From JAEZKC01 sp046538945 (GTDB lineage Bacteria; Fibrobacterota; Chitinivibrionia; Chitinivibrionales; Chitinispirillaceae): DNA of 31,810 nucleotides. The DNA lies in NCBI GenBank assembly GCA_046538945.1, contig JBKHHW010000024.1:1-31810 (forward strand), in the 5' to 3' direction. The notes below the pieces were generated by a model. That model was not told the DNA's origin, made no database searches, and was given only the letters and a program-made list of their open reading frames with translations. Shown piece by piece: positions 24,759-31,810 of the stretch. The position numbers and the translations under genes are program-made. Position 1 is the stretch's first letter. Each line of letters starts with the position of its first letter.

Positions 24759-24879
24759 TTCGCTTTTCCACGGATTTATCGCCTGGAGATTGATTCGTGT
24801 GTAGTTCAGGTGTTGTGTGTGTCAATATATGTTCACCATTCCATATGCGGGCAGTTAGTTTTAGCGTGTGTAATTGCGT

Positions 24880-24907
24880 CAACGCGAAAAACCCTGAACG
24901 CTGAACC
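24880..24907. repeat. Heptamer-like repeat upstream of the ParB-like gene
   Basis: The stretch reads in 7-nt steps ending TGAACGC, TGAACCA. The word AACGCTGAAC (24897-24906) also occurs in the array at 7231-7240. The repeat is degenerate, so this is a weaker member of the family. Confidence 0.4.
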
Positions 24908-24921
24908 ACGAGGAGTTCTCA

Positions 24922-25734
24922 ATGCTGGCTACCAAGAGATACGAGTATCTGGAATTCGACCGTATAGGTGTACATCCCTCGGTCGGAAACCACAGGCAGG
25001 TTTCTCATTCCAAAGTCGCTCATCTGGAAAGCGATATACTGAAAAACGGTCTTCTTGAACCGCTGGTGGTTTGGGAACGTTCCCCGGGAGAGTACTTCCT
25101 GGTGGGTGGTTTCCATCGGGCGGAAGCAATAAAGGGTATCAGAAGCAGGAACCCCGGCTATTTCGACAGAGTGGATGTGCGTGTTGTGGCTGGCGATCCA
25201 GATGAAATTAAAGCACTCAATCTAAAACTCAATGCTGATCGTCTCGATACCAAAATCACCGATTATTTCGAAACGGTCGTATACCTCAATAATGTCAACT
25301 GGTCTCCGGAACGTATTGCCGAGTTTCTGGACAAGAGCACGTCGTGGATCGAGGAGATTATCCGGTATGCTCCCATGGTGAACGGGGAGATGCACAAAAA
25401 GCTTGAGTCGGGAGAACTCTCCTGGGCCAGGGCAAAGGAGATCATTCAGAAAACGCTTCAGGCCTCTCCCGGAAGCGAAAAGTCCGTGATGGAGGAGGAG
25501 CTGTCAAAACAGCAGTCACGAGCCGTGAAGCCTCTCACATTCAGATCCGCTCTGGGGCACTTGAACAAAGTGAAACAGAGCAACCCGGATGCGACTTACA
25601 CGCTGGGCCTTGATGATCTTACAGCTCTGCTTCGGGTACTCCAGGGTAAATCCTATGGTGAGGATGATCTGGAAACGGTGGGCTGCTTGTTTCCGGATCT
25701 CAAAAAAAAGGGAAAAGCACCCCGGGGGAGTTGA
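24922..25734 (+). CDS. Orphan ParB-like nuclease-domain protein
   Basis: The 270-aa product has an N-terminal ParB/sulfiredoxin-type domain (about 8-110): an N-terminal strand with DRIGVHPSVGNHRQ, HLESDILKNGLLEPLVVWER (the eLa-SI-G-lqPi pattern) and YFLVGGFHRAEAIK (the GERR motif as GGFHRAEA, 62-69). A helical middle part includes a helix-turn-helix-like stretch, WSPERIAEFLDKSTSWIEEI, followed by a Gln/Lys-rich C-terminus. ParB-domain proteins partition chromosomes using CTP, or act as regulators. No parA is adjacent and no parS-like 16-mer is noticed in the window, so a regulatory role is at least as likely. The ATG has GAGGA 7 nt upstream. Confidence 0.82.
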   Translation: MLATKRYEYLEFDRIGVHPSVGNHRQVSHSKVAHLESDILKNGLLEPLVVWERSPGEYFLVGGFHRAEAIKGIRSRNPGYFDRVDVRVVAGDPDEIKALNLKLNADRLDTKITDYFETVVYLNNVNWSPERIAEFLDKSTSWIEEIIRYAPMVNGEMHKKLESGELSWARAKEIIQKTLQASPGSEKSVMEEELSKQQSRAVKPLTFRSALGHLNKVKQSNPDATYTLGLDDLTALLRVLQGKSYGEDDLETVGCLFPDLKKKGKAPRGS

Positions 25735-25777
25735 TCGCGAGGTGCTTTAAAAAATCAAAAATTTCTGGTAAAAAAGT

Positions 25778-25805
25778 AAATGGTGAGTAGAAACACTCAC
25801 CATTT
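25778..25805 (-). terminator. Hairpin between convergent genes (probable terminator)
   Basis: AAATGGTGAGT (25778-25788) and ACTCACCATTT (25795-25805) form a perfect 11-bp stem with a 6-nt loop. Read on the minus strand it is followed by ACTTTTTT, so it most likely ends the glycosidase-like gene, whose stop is at 25816. It may also serve the ParB-like gene from the other side, although no T-run follows on that strand. Confidence 0.7.
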
Positions 25806-25815
25806 TCAGTTGGTA

Positions 25816-27861
25816 CTAACGTATGATCGCGGTACGGATCACGCGGGTTCCGTTTTCACCTTCAAGCCGCAGGAATATCACTTCCCGGTTCAGATTGCTG
25901 AAGCTTACGTCTTTTGTGTTCGGTGCGAGATAGCCGCTGCGGATTATCCTTCCGCTCAGGTCCACTAGCGAGTAAGTTCTGTACTGGTGGTTTGCAGGAA
26001 GAACTGCTTTGAAGCCTGAGCCAGTGGAGAGAACTGTGATTCCCGAAACCTTCGCTTTCGACCGGGAGAAGACTACAGGTGATGAAGGGTCGAGCTTGAG
26101 AACGAAGTAATCCATATTCATCGGTCCATCGAAATTGAGCTGGATGGTGCGCTGTCCCGCTTCCAGATAGACCGGACCGGAGAGTGATTCCGTACTGTAG
26201 GTCTGCCAGGCATCCTGTGTGCCGTTGAATGAGACACTTCCTTCATCGGAATCGTCCACCGATACTCCGAAAGAAGCGCTGCCCACTCCGCAGGCAACAC
26301 TGAATTCAAAGGTGTAGTCACCGCTTCTGGGGATATCTACCTCGTATGTTGTGGAGTATCCGCTTTCGATGTATCCGATATTACTGTAACTGCCCTGATC
26401 CTCTACGATAAGAGCATCACCGTTCTTACTGGAGAAGTCTTCGGCTTCAACTCTGATTGAATCGACTTCAACCGTATCGGTGAACGTAGCGGTTACAGTC
26501 TGATTCGAGTTGAGAGTAATTGTAACGGTCTGATCTGATCCGGAAGCGCCGTCACTCCATCCGCTGAACTCACTTCTACCGGGGGTGGGATTGGCGGTAA
26601 GAGTCACCTCGGTGCCGCCCGTGTAGGTAGACTGTTCGGGATTTCTGTCTACAGTTCCGGAACCTTCAATGTTTACTGTCAGAGTGAATTCGTTTGAGGG
26701 GATCTCTTTGAAAACCGGAGTGATATCCTTATCAGAATCCATGGTGACTGTGATGGTGGCATCGGTTCCGGAGGCATCACCGGACCAGTTTTCGAATACC
26801 CACCCTGACTGGGGATCGGCAGTAATGGTAACCTGAGACCCCTCGGAGTAGCTGGATTTGTCGGGGTCTTTAGTCACTGAACCACCGTTTGCGTCCGCTA
26901 TGTTCAGAGAAAACCCGGTTGAACCACCACCTTCACCGTAGCATTTGACATCTTCCGAAGCCAGAGTCGATTTCAATGAACTGATGGTTGATCCCCAGGT
27001 GCCGTCGGGACTTTTCTGAGTGATCGCGCACACACCGTCGGATATACGGGCTTTGAGATTGTTCTCATCATCCCAGGCGGAATTATGTCCAGTGTCACCA
27101 CCGCCCCATCCATAACCGATATCCGCTATGATCGGCTTGCCTGATATGCTGCTTACTTCGGCCCATGTGACATCGTTATGTGAATCCATGCGGATTCTGG
27201 CATTGCCGGCCTCAGTGCGGCCGCCCGATGTGTGCATGAACGAAAATCTGTCCAGATCAAAAGCGTTGATATATGTCTGCTGGTCATTGTTCCAGGGGGA
27301 AATGTCAAGAGAAAACAGGGCGTTGGGCAGATGCTGCTGAACGATATCCATCAGTTCATTCAAGTAGGTGGATGCATCGTCGAAACTCAGCTTCACAGTT
27401 TGAGGTCCCGAAAAATACTGATAGTAATCCGGTTCCATAAGCCAGATGCAGGGCTTGTCGGTTCCGTAGTGATTAGCGATACTCGAGGCGTAATTTTCAT
27501 AGCGGCTCTTCACCTGTGAAAAGTTTTCCTTGAGCCATGCCGCGCCATCCGTATCAAGTCCGCCGCCCACATCGGCATCACCCAGTCCGGATGCCTTGGC
27601 GATAATATAGGCATAGAACACGGCTGTTTTGTTGTTGTCTTTACACCAGCTGGCCATATCGCCGTGCCAGTACTGATTGAAGGAGGCATCATTGAGCCAT
27701 ATAGTGGCATAATCGATTGACTGGGCCACCCCGGAACTTCTGTTTTCATTGAGGTAATCCCAATCTGATCCGAAGTTGAATTCGCAAGAACCGAAATCCG
27801 CAAAGGAATTGGAGAGAACAAGCATAAGGGTTACTGCAGCCAGCACTAACTTTTTCGACAT
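25816..27861 (-). CDS. Secreted multidomain glycosidase-like protein with CBM6-like and C-terminal sorting domains
   Basis: The 681-aa product has a signal peptide (1-21, cut after SFA). Residues 22-310 form a probable TIM-barrel catalytic domain that I cannot assign to a family. It has CIWLMEPDYYQYFSG (Glu143 a candidate acid), ALFSLDISPWNNDQQ and GKPIIADIGYGWGGG. Two InlB-like (Flg_new_2-type) beta repeats follow at 317-384 and 392-461, each with a WSGDASG- or WSDGASG-type motif and VTI...T.TF ends. A CBM6-like carbohydrate-binding domain is at 468-590 (IRVEAEDFSS to MDYFVLKLD). The last 75 residues (about 605-681) resemble the C-terminal secretion or sorting domains of the FCB group (SLVDLSGRIIRSGYL, VIFLRLEGENGTRVIR). 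Start ATG 27859-27861 has GGAG 6 nt upstream. It probably acts on a polysaccharide outside the cell. Confidence 0.8.
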   Translation of the reverse strand: MSKKLVLAAVTLMLVLSNSFADFGSCEFNFGSDWDYLNENRSSGVAQSIDYATIWLNDASFNQYWHGDMASWCKDNNKTAVFYAYIIAKASGLGDADVGGGLDTDGAAWLKENFSQVKSRYENYASSIANHYGTDKPCIWLMEPDYYQYFSGPQTVKLSFDDASTYLNELMDIVQQHLPNALFSLDISPWNNDQQTYINAFDLDRFSFMHTSGGRTEAGNARIRMDSHNDVTWAEVSSISGKPIIADIGYGWGGGDTGHNSAWDDENNLKARISDGVCAITQKSPDGTWGSTISSLKSTLASEDVKCYGEGGGSTGFSLNIADANGGSVTKDPDKSSYSEGSQVTITADPQSGWVFENWSGDASGTDATITVTMDSDKDITPVFKEIPSNEFTLTVNIEGSGTVDRNPEQSTYTGGTEVTLTANPTPGRSEFSGWSDGASGSDQTVTITLNSNQTVTATFTDTVEVDSIRVEAEDFSSKNGDALIVEDQGSYSNIGYIESGYSTTYEVDIPRSGDYTFEFSVACGVGSASFGVSVDDSDEGSVSFNGTQDAWQTYSTESLSGPVYLEAGQRTIQLNFDGPMNMDYFVLKLDPSSPVVFSRSKAKVSGITVLSTGSGFKAVLPANHQYRTYSLVDLSGRIIRSGYLAPNTKDVSFSNLNREVIFLRLEGENGTRVIRTAIIR

Positions 27862-28205
27862 AAAATTCTCCGTTAAGGTTTGTATGTTAAAGGTAACACT
27901 CAATTACCACAATAACTTTCTGTTATGGTGCTGCTCACCTGTTTCCAATTGTGCGTGCCTGATTCCGGCAACCAAACTGGATCTTTTTTTTTGATTCACA
28001 TGGGGTTCATGCTGTTACTGGTTTTATTTTGGTGACATTTATTCTTGTAACAGTTCACCAGTTATGTTAAGATTATGGATTTTGGCTTCTTGTTCTAACA
28101 ATTCCGGTTGAACCGGATGTATTTTCCTCTTTCATTATTGATATAGAATGATTCGGTAGGAGATGGTTTCAGTAGTTTGTAGATGTGCGTAAAGAGAGGG
28201 CATCA
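27862..28205. other. Divergent intergenic region upstream of trpE
   Basis: This 344-nt region carries promoters for the secreted glycosidase-like gene (left) and the trp operon (right). A possible trp promoter is TTGTAA (28045-28050) and TAAGAT (28068-28073) at 17 nt spacing; both boxes are weak. I see no Trp-rich leader peptide and no clear attenuator hairpin with T-run, and I do not recognise a T-box or TrpR operator. Confidence 0.4.
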
Positions 28206-29678
28206 GTGGTATTTCCTGAACTTGAAAAGGTGAAAGAACATTCGGCCAAAGCCAATGTCATTCCTGTCTGTAAGGCAGTGCTTGCCGATACTGAAACCCC
28301 GGTTTCCGTCTGGATGAAACTTTTCAGCAAAGAAGAATACAGTTTCCTTCTGGAGAGCGTGACCGGTGGAGATACAGTGGCACGGTATTCCTTCATTGGC
28401 GGTGATCCTTACCTTACGTTTCTGGCAGACAAGGAAAAGTGGAAGGTTGACGGGGCGCGGGTGCAGAGCGGGGAAGGGGATCCGATAGGTGCGTTTCGGT
28501 CACTGCTCTCCGATTACAGACCTGCTGTTATGGAGGGAATGCCCCGGTTCTGCGGAGGTGCGGTAGGGTACTTCTCTTATGATTCTGTACGGTTAAGAGA
28601 AAGAATCCCTGATAACAATCCCAAAGAAGATCAGATGCATGACATCTTCTTTGCCCTTTACCGCAATCTGATCGCTTTTGATAACCGGGAGCATCGTCTT
28701 CTGCTTATTTCTAATATTTTAGTAGATGAGAAAAGAAGTATCGATGATCAATACGAAGAAGCGCTCGGGTCCATAAAGGTGATGCAGGAAAGTCTTTCCC
28801 GCAACCTTGCCTCTTCATCCATTTCGGTCAAGTCTTCCGCTCCGACAACATCCAATTTCGAGAAACGCGAGTATGAGGCAGCGGTTGAAAAGAGCAAGGA
28901 ATACATAAAAGCCGGGGATATTTTCCAGGTGGTGCTTTCCCAGAGATTCCAGGTGGAGGTGGATGCCGACCCGTTTGACCTTTACCGCATTCTTCGTGTA
29001 GTTAACCCATCGCCGTATATGTACTATCTGTCACTGGGTGAAACATCGGTTATCGGGGCTTCTCCGGAAATGCTGGTGAGAGTCGAAAACGGCGAAGTGG
29101 AAAACCGGCCCATAGCCGGTACCCGCAGGAGAGGGAAAACCGAAGCAGAAGATGAAAGCCTCATGGAGGATCTCAGGGCTGATCCCAAGGAGGTCGCTGA
29201 GCATGTGATGCTGGTCGATCTGGGGAGAAACGATGTGGGCAGAGTGAGTGAGTACGGATCTGTTGAAGTAGAGAACATGATGCATATGGAAAAGTACTCG
29301 CATGTGATCCATATGGTGACAGATGTCAAAGGTACACTGAAAAAGGGATGCGATGCCTTCGATGCTCTGTTTTCCTGCTTTCCCGCCGGAACTCTTTCCG
29401 GAGCACCGAAGATCAGGGCTATGGAGATAATCGACGAGCTTGAACCGGTGAGGCGGGGACTTTACGGCGGAGCGTTGGGGTATATCGATTTTTCGGGTAA
29501 CATGGATACCTGCATTGTCATCCGTACCATAGTGTTTCACAACGGGGTGGCTTCGATACAGGCCGGAGCCGGACTGGTGGCCGATTCGGTTCCTGGGAGG
29601 GAGTACCAGGAAACAGTTGAGAAAGCATCGGCGCTCTTTTCCGCCATCAGCAAAGCCGGCGAGATTATCGGGGAGTAG
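28206..29678 (+). CDS. trpE: Anthranilate synthase component I
   Basis: TrpE makes anthranilate from chorismate in the first step of tryptophan synthesis, using ammonia delivered by TrpG. The 490-aa protein has the usual length. Its chorismate-binding part includes GDIFQVVLSQRFQ, PSPYMYYL, ENRPIAGTRRRG, LVDLGRNDVGRV and LSGAPKIRAMEIIDELEP, all landmarks of this family. The N-terminal part has the feedback site region LLESVTGG (the LLES motif binds tryptophan). I choose GTG at 28206 with GAGAGGG 5 nt upstream; an earlier in-frame GTG at 28185 has no ribosome site. It heads the run trpE-trpG-trpC-trpF, with 95 nt to trpG that includes a heptamer array. Confidence 0.95.
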   Translation: MVFPELEKVKEHSAKANVIPVCKAVLADTETPVSVWMKLFSKEEYSFLLESVTGGDTVARYSFIGGDPYLTFLADKEKWKVDGARVQSGEGDPIGAFRSLLSDYRPAVMEGMPRFCGGAVGYFSYDSVRLRERIPDNNPKEDQMHDIFFALYRNLIAFDNREHRLLLISNILVDEKRSIDDQYEEALGSIKVMQESLSRNLASSSISVKSSAPTTSNFEKREYEAAVEKSKEYIKAGDIFQVVLSQRFQVEVDADPFDLYRILRVVNPSPYMYYLSLGETSVIGASPEMLVRVENGEVENRPIAGTRRRGKTEAEDESLMEDLRADPKEVAEHVMLVDLGRNDVGRVSEYGSVEVENMMHMEKYSHVIHMVTDVKGTLKKGCDAFDALFSCFPAGTLSGAPKIRAMEIIDELEPVRRGLYGGALGYIDFSGNMDTCIVIRTIVFHNGVASIQAGAGLVADSVPGREYQETVEKASALFSAISKAGEIIGE

Positions 29679-29715
29679 CTTTTCACAATTCATATAAGCG
29701 GGCCGGTCCTGAGGA

Positions 29716-29764
29716 AACGGACAACGGTAAACGGTAAACGGACAACGGTAAACGGACAACGGTA
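29716..29764. repeat. Array of seven 7-nt repeats (AACGGTA/AACGGAC) between trpE and trpG
   Basis: Seven exact head-to-tail heptamers are present in the order AACGGAC, AACGGTA, AACGGTA, AACGGAC, AACGGTA, AACGGAC, AACGGTA. A partial eighth unit (AACGTAT) follows. The array occupies half of the gap between trpE and trpG and ends 9 nt before the trpG ATG, where a ribosome site would be. It is preceded by AAGCGGGCCGGTCC (29696-29709), which also precedes the array near 7200. Confidence 0.92.
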
Positions 29765-29773
29765 AACGTATTT

Positions 29774-30373
29774 ATGCTATTAATATTAGACAATTACGAT
29801 TCATTCACGTACAACCTGGTGCAGTATTTCGGGGAGATCTACTCCGGTGAGATAGAGGTGCACCGCAACGATGTTCTGAGTGTTGAGCAGGTCGGGGAGA
29901 AGAACCCGGGAGCCATAGTCATTTCTCCCGGACCCTGCACACCCAACGAAGCGGGGATTTCAGTCGAGGTGATACGCAAGCTGGGTTCGAGAATACCGAT
30001 TCTGGGGGTCTGCCTGGGACACCAGTCCATAGGGTATGCCTACGGGGGAAAGGTGATACGGGCCCCCTATCTCATGCACGGCAAGGTCTCCCGGATCCGT
30101 CATGAAGGCAAAGATATATATAAGGGCATTCCCGATCCGTTTTCTGCCACCAGGTATCACAGCCTGATCATCGAAGCAGACACCTGTCCGGACTGTCTGG
30201 AAGTGACTTCCAGAACTGAAGACGGGCTGATCATGGGGGTCAGGCATAAGGATTATCCGGTTTTCGGAATACAGTATCACCCCGAATCGATTCTTACTCA
30301 GCACGGAAAGACTCACTTAAAAAATTTTCTCTCTCTTGCCGGGATGCAGACTGTGGAAAGGCCGGTCAGATGA
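29774..30373 (+). CDS. trpG: Anthranilate synthase component II (glutamine amidotransferase)
   Basis: TrpG releases ammonia from glutamine for TrpE. The 199-aa class-I amidotransferase has the catalytic Cys80 in GVCLGHQ, SPGPCTPNEAG near 51-61, and the His/Glu pair in YHPESILT. It has the usual length for a TrpG without a fused TrpD domain. No clear Shine-Dalgarno site is seen before the ATG at 29774, because the heptamer array lies there. It may be translated by read-on from trpE. Its last four bases overlap the start of trpC. It could equally be used by para-aminobenzoate synthase (PabA), as in many bacteria with one shared subunit. Confidence 0.94.
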   Translation: MLLILDNYDSFTYNLVQYFGEIYSGEIEVHRNDVLSVEQVGEKNPGAIVISPGPCTPNEAGISVEVIRKLGSRIPILGVCLGHQSIGYAYGGKVIRAPYLMHGKVSRIRHEGKDIYKGIPDPFSATRYHSLIIEADTCPDCLEVTSRTEDGLIMGVRHKDYPVFGIQYHPESILTQHGKTHLKNFLSLAGMQTVERPVR

Positions 30374-31146
30374 ACCATATTCTTCAAACCATTCTTGAAC
30401 AGAAGAGATCTGAAGTACGTCGCCTCAGGGACTTGAAAAACTCTTTTCACGAGAGAACCGATTCAAAGCGCTCTTTCATCCAGCCGCTGGACAAGAGACC
30501 GGCTCTTGCAATCATTTCAGAAGTCAAAAAAGCCTCTCCTTCAAAAGGAGTGATCTGTGCGGATTTCGATCCGGTCAGGATCGCCGGGGAATACCAGCAG
30601 GGCGGAGCCAGTGCCATATCTGTGCTTACGGATGAAAAATTCTTTCAGGGAAGCATCGAATACCTGGTCCGGGTGAGGGAAAAAGTGTCTCTTCCTGTAC
30701 TGCGCAAGGATTTCATCATTGATGAACTTCAAATTCTGCAGACTGCCTCAATCAATGCCGATGCCATGCTTCTCATTGCGGCGGCACTGGAAAACGGGCA
30801 GATGAAGGATCTATATCAGGCGGCGCTGGAACTGGACCTCGATCCTCTGGTCGAAATCCATAACGGCCATGAACTTGACAGGGTGATGAAACTGGAACCG
30901 AAGCTGCTGGGTATAAACAACCGCGATCTCACTACTTTCAAAACGGATATCGCCGTGTCTCTTGAGCTGGTGAAGCATATTCCTCCGGAAGTCACCGTCG
31001 TTTCGGAGAGCGGTATCGAAAATGTCGATCAGTCAAGGCAACTTGCGGATGCGGGAATCAGAGCACTTCTGGTCGGGGAGTCGCTTATGCGCTCCCCTGA
31101 TGTCAAAAAGCTTATTGGTGAACTGAGTCTCGGGGAAATGGAGTAG
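30370..31146 (+). CDS. trpC: Indole-3-glycerol phosphate synthase
   Basis: TrpC closes the indole ring (CdRP to indole-3-glycerol phosphate). The 258-aa TIM-barrel protein shows ISEVKKASPSKGVI (catalytic Lys), LRKDFIIDE, LLIAAAL, GINNRDLTTFKTD and VSESGI, all family signatures, and it has normal length. Its ATG overlaps the trpG stop by four bases (ATGA) and it ends 3 nt before trpF. It directly follows trpG, where trpD stands in the common trpEGDCF order. Confidence 0.95.
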   Translation: MNHILQTILEQKRSEVRRLRDLKNSFHERTDSKRSFIQPLDKRPALAIISEVKKASPSKGVICADFDPVRIAGEYQQGGASAISVLTDEKFFQGSIEYLVRVREKVSLPVLRKDFIIDELQILQTASINADAMLLIAAALENGQMKDLYQAALELDLDPLVEIHNGHELDRVMKLEPKLLGINNRDLTTFKTDIAVSLELVKHIPPEVTVVSESGIENVDQSRQLADAGIRALLVGESLMRSPDVKKLIGELSLGEME

Positions 31147-31149
31147 GAA

Positions 31150-31776
31150 ATGCCGATACGGATCAAGATCTGCGGAATCACCCGTTATGAGGATGCCCGC
31201 GTCGCGGCGAATCTTGGTGTGGATGCTCTGGGTTTCATTTTCTATCCCAAAAGCCCACGGTATATCAGTCCTGAAAATGCTTCCGATATCATACGGAAAC
31301 TTCCCCCCTTCGTCACCAAGGTGGGAGTCTTTGTCAATGAGGAGTCTGGTCACGTCATGGAAGTGGCCGGGAACGCGGGACTGGACACGGTGCAGCTTCA
31401 CGGAGACGAATCGCCTGAATACTGCGCTCAGCTGCGAATGCCTGTCGTTAAATCCTTTTCAGTAGCACCTAATTCCGATCTTTCCCTGTTGTCTGCCTAT
31501 GATGTAAGCGGGTTTCTTCTTGACACGTGGAGTTCGGAAAAACGGGGAGGAACCGGCACGACTTTCGACTGGTCGGTAGCAGTGAAGGCCTGCAATTTAT
31601 ACAAGTCTGTCATTCTGGCCGGAGGCCTGGGGCCTTCCAATGTTCTGGAGGCAATCGAAAATGTCCGTCCCTTCGCAGTGGATGTAAACAGCGGGGTGGA
31701 GATCAGTCCCGGGGTGAAGAATCCCTACAAGATGAGAGAAGTGATCTCGATTGTGAAAAACTGGAAGGAACGGTGA
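31150..31776 (+). CDS. trpF: Phosphoribosylanthranilate isomerase
   Basis: TrpF converts phosphoribosylanthranilate to CdRP, the step before TrpC. The 208-aa TIM-barrel protein has KICGITRYEDA (catalytic Cys), GFIFYPKSPRYI, VQLHGDESPEYC, LAGGLGPSNV and DVNSGVE (catalytic Asp), as expected. The length is normal. It starts 3 nt after the trpC stop. Downstream the window ends after 34 nt, so whether trpB and trpA follow is not visible. Confidence 0.95.
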   Translation: MPIRIKICGITRYEDARVAANLGVDALGFIFYPKSPRYISPENASDIIRKLPPFVTKVGVFVNEESGHVMEVAGNAGLDTVQLHGDESPEYCAQLRMPVVKSFSVAPNSDLSLLSAYDVSGFLLDTWSSEKRGGTGTTFDWSVAVKACNLYKSVILAGGLGPSNVLEAIENVRPFAVDVNSGVEISPGVKNPYKMREVISIVKNWKER

Positions 31777-31810
31777 AAACGGGTTTCGTTCTCCGCTTGC
31801 GCTCATACCG

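Noticed and set aside
25714..25748. AAAGCACC/GGTGCTTT inverted repeat over the ParB-like stop as its terminator
   Set aside because: The loop is 19 nt and no T-run follows on the plus strand, so I leave it uncalled; the hairpin at 25778-25805 is the better candidate.
29031..29759. 242-aa minus-strand frame overlapping trpE and the heptamer array
   Set aside because: It covers conserved TrpE motifs on the other strand, and its N-terminus is translated heptamer repeat.
1..31810. tRNA, rRNA, prophage, integrase, transposon ends or attachment sites
   Set aside because: I looked in the intergenic gaps and saw no tRNA-like T-arm or cloverleaf, no integrase gene and no target duplications; the only mobile-related gene is the RAYT.

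Overview
The window looks like chromosomal DNA of a Gram-negative bacterium. It carries an MlaEFD/MCE lipid-transport operon, two predicted outer-membrane proteins, a PlsB-like acyltransferase and an HtrA/DegP periplasmic protease. The secreted glycosidase-like protein ends in a C-terminal sorting-type domain. Together with the short bacterial Pgi, the archaeal-type diadenylate cyclase fused to an EIIA domain and the moderate GC content, this points to the Fibrobacterota (Chitinivibrionia/Chitinispirillia-like) or a neighbouring FCB lineage. That placement is inferred from gene content only. I see no phage, plasmid, CRISPR, rRNA or tRNA.

Layout, left to right. 1-96 is the 3' end of an unidentified gene. 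421-1998 (-) is a DegP/HtrA protease, divergent from a YugP-type membrane zinc protease (2480-3175, +). 3629-4567 (-) is a REP-associated tyrosine transposase (RAYT)-like protein. It sits among four copies of a 34-nt palindrome with 12-bp arms and a constant 10-nt loop (2418-7093), evidently its REP family. 4857-6836 (-) is FtsH and 7244-8398 (-) a predicted outer-membrane barrel. 8578-11905 (-) is an apparent operon accC - Sua5-like pseudoenzyme - srkA.

12175-12762 (-) encodes a small exported protein with a good terminator behind it. 12921-19251 (-) is a tightly packed run: mlaE (with STAS domain), mlaF, mlaD, PqiC-like lipoprotein, large outer-membrane protein, and a PD-(D/E)XK nuclease-like protein. 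On the plus strand, 19722-20180 is a protein with two CPEH-type zinc-knuckle modules, followed by a terminator. Then come a PlsB-like acyltransferase and a three-domain EIIA/PK-C/diadenylate-cyclase protein (overlapping by one base), pgi and yjbQ (overlapping by four bases), and an orphan ParB-domain protein. A convergent gene (25816-27861, -) encodes a secreted multidomain glycosidase-like protein. The window ends with trpE, trpG, trpC and trpF (28206-31776, +); trpD is absent from its usual place.

The most interesting items are: (1) the RAYT/REP family, in which the RAYT has His where the catalytic Tyr should be; (2) the EIIA-PK_C-DAC fusion, which has lost the EIIA phospho-histidine; (3) a full-length Sua5 relative with its catalytic motifs erased, between accC and srkA; (4) intergenic arrays of 7-nt repeats (AACGGNN/AACCGTT family) at four places; and (5) an MCE operon extended by an outer-membrane protein and a nuclease-fold protein.
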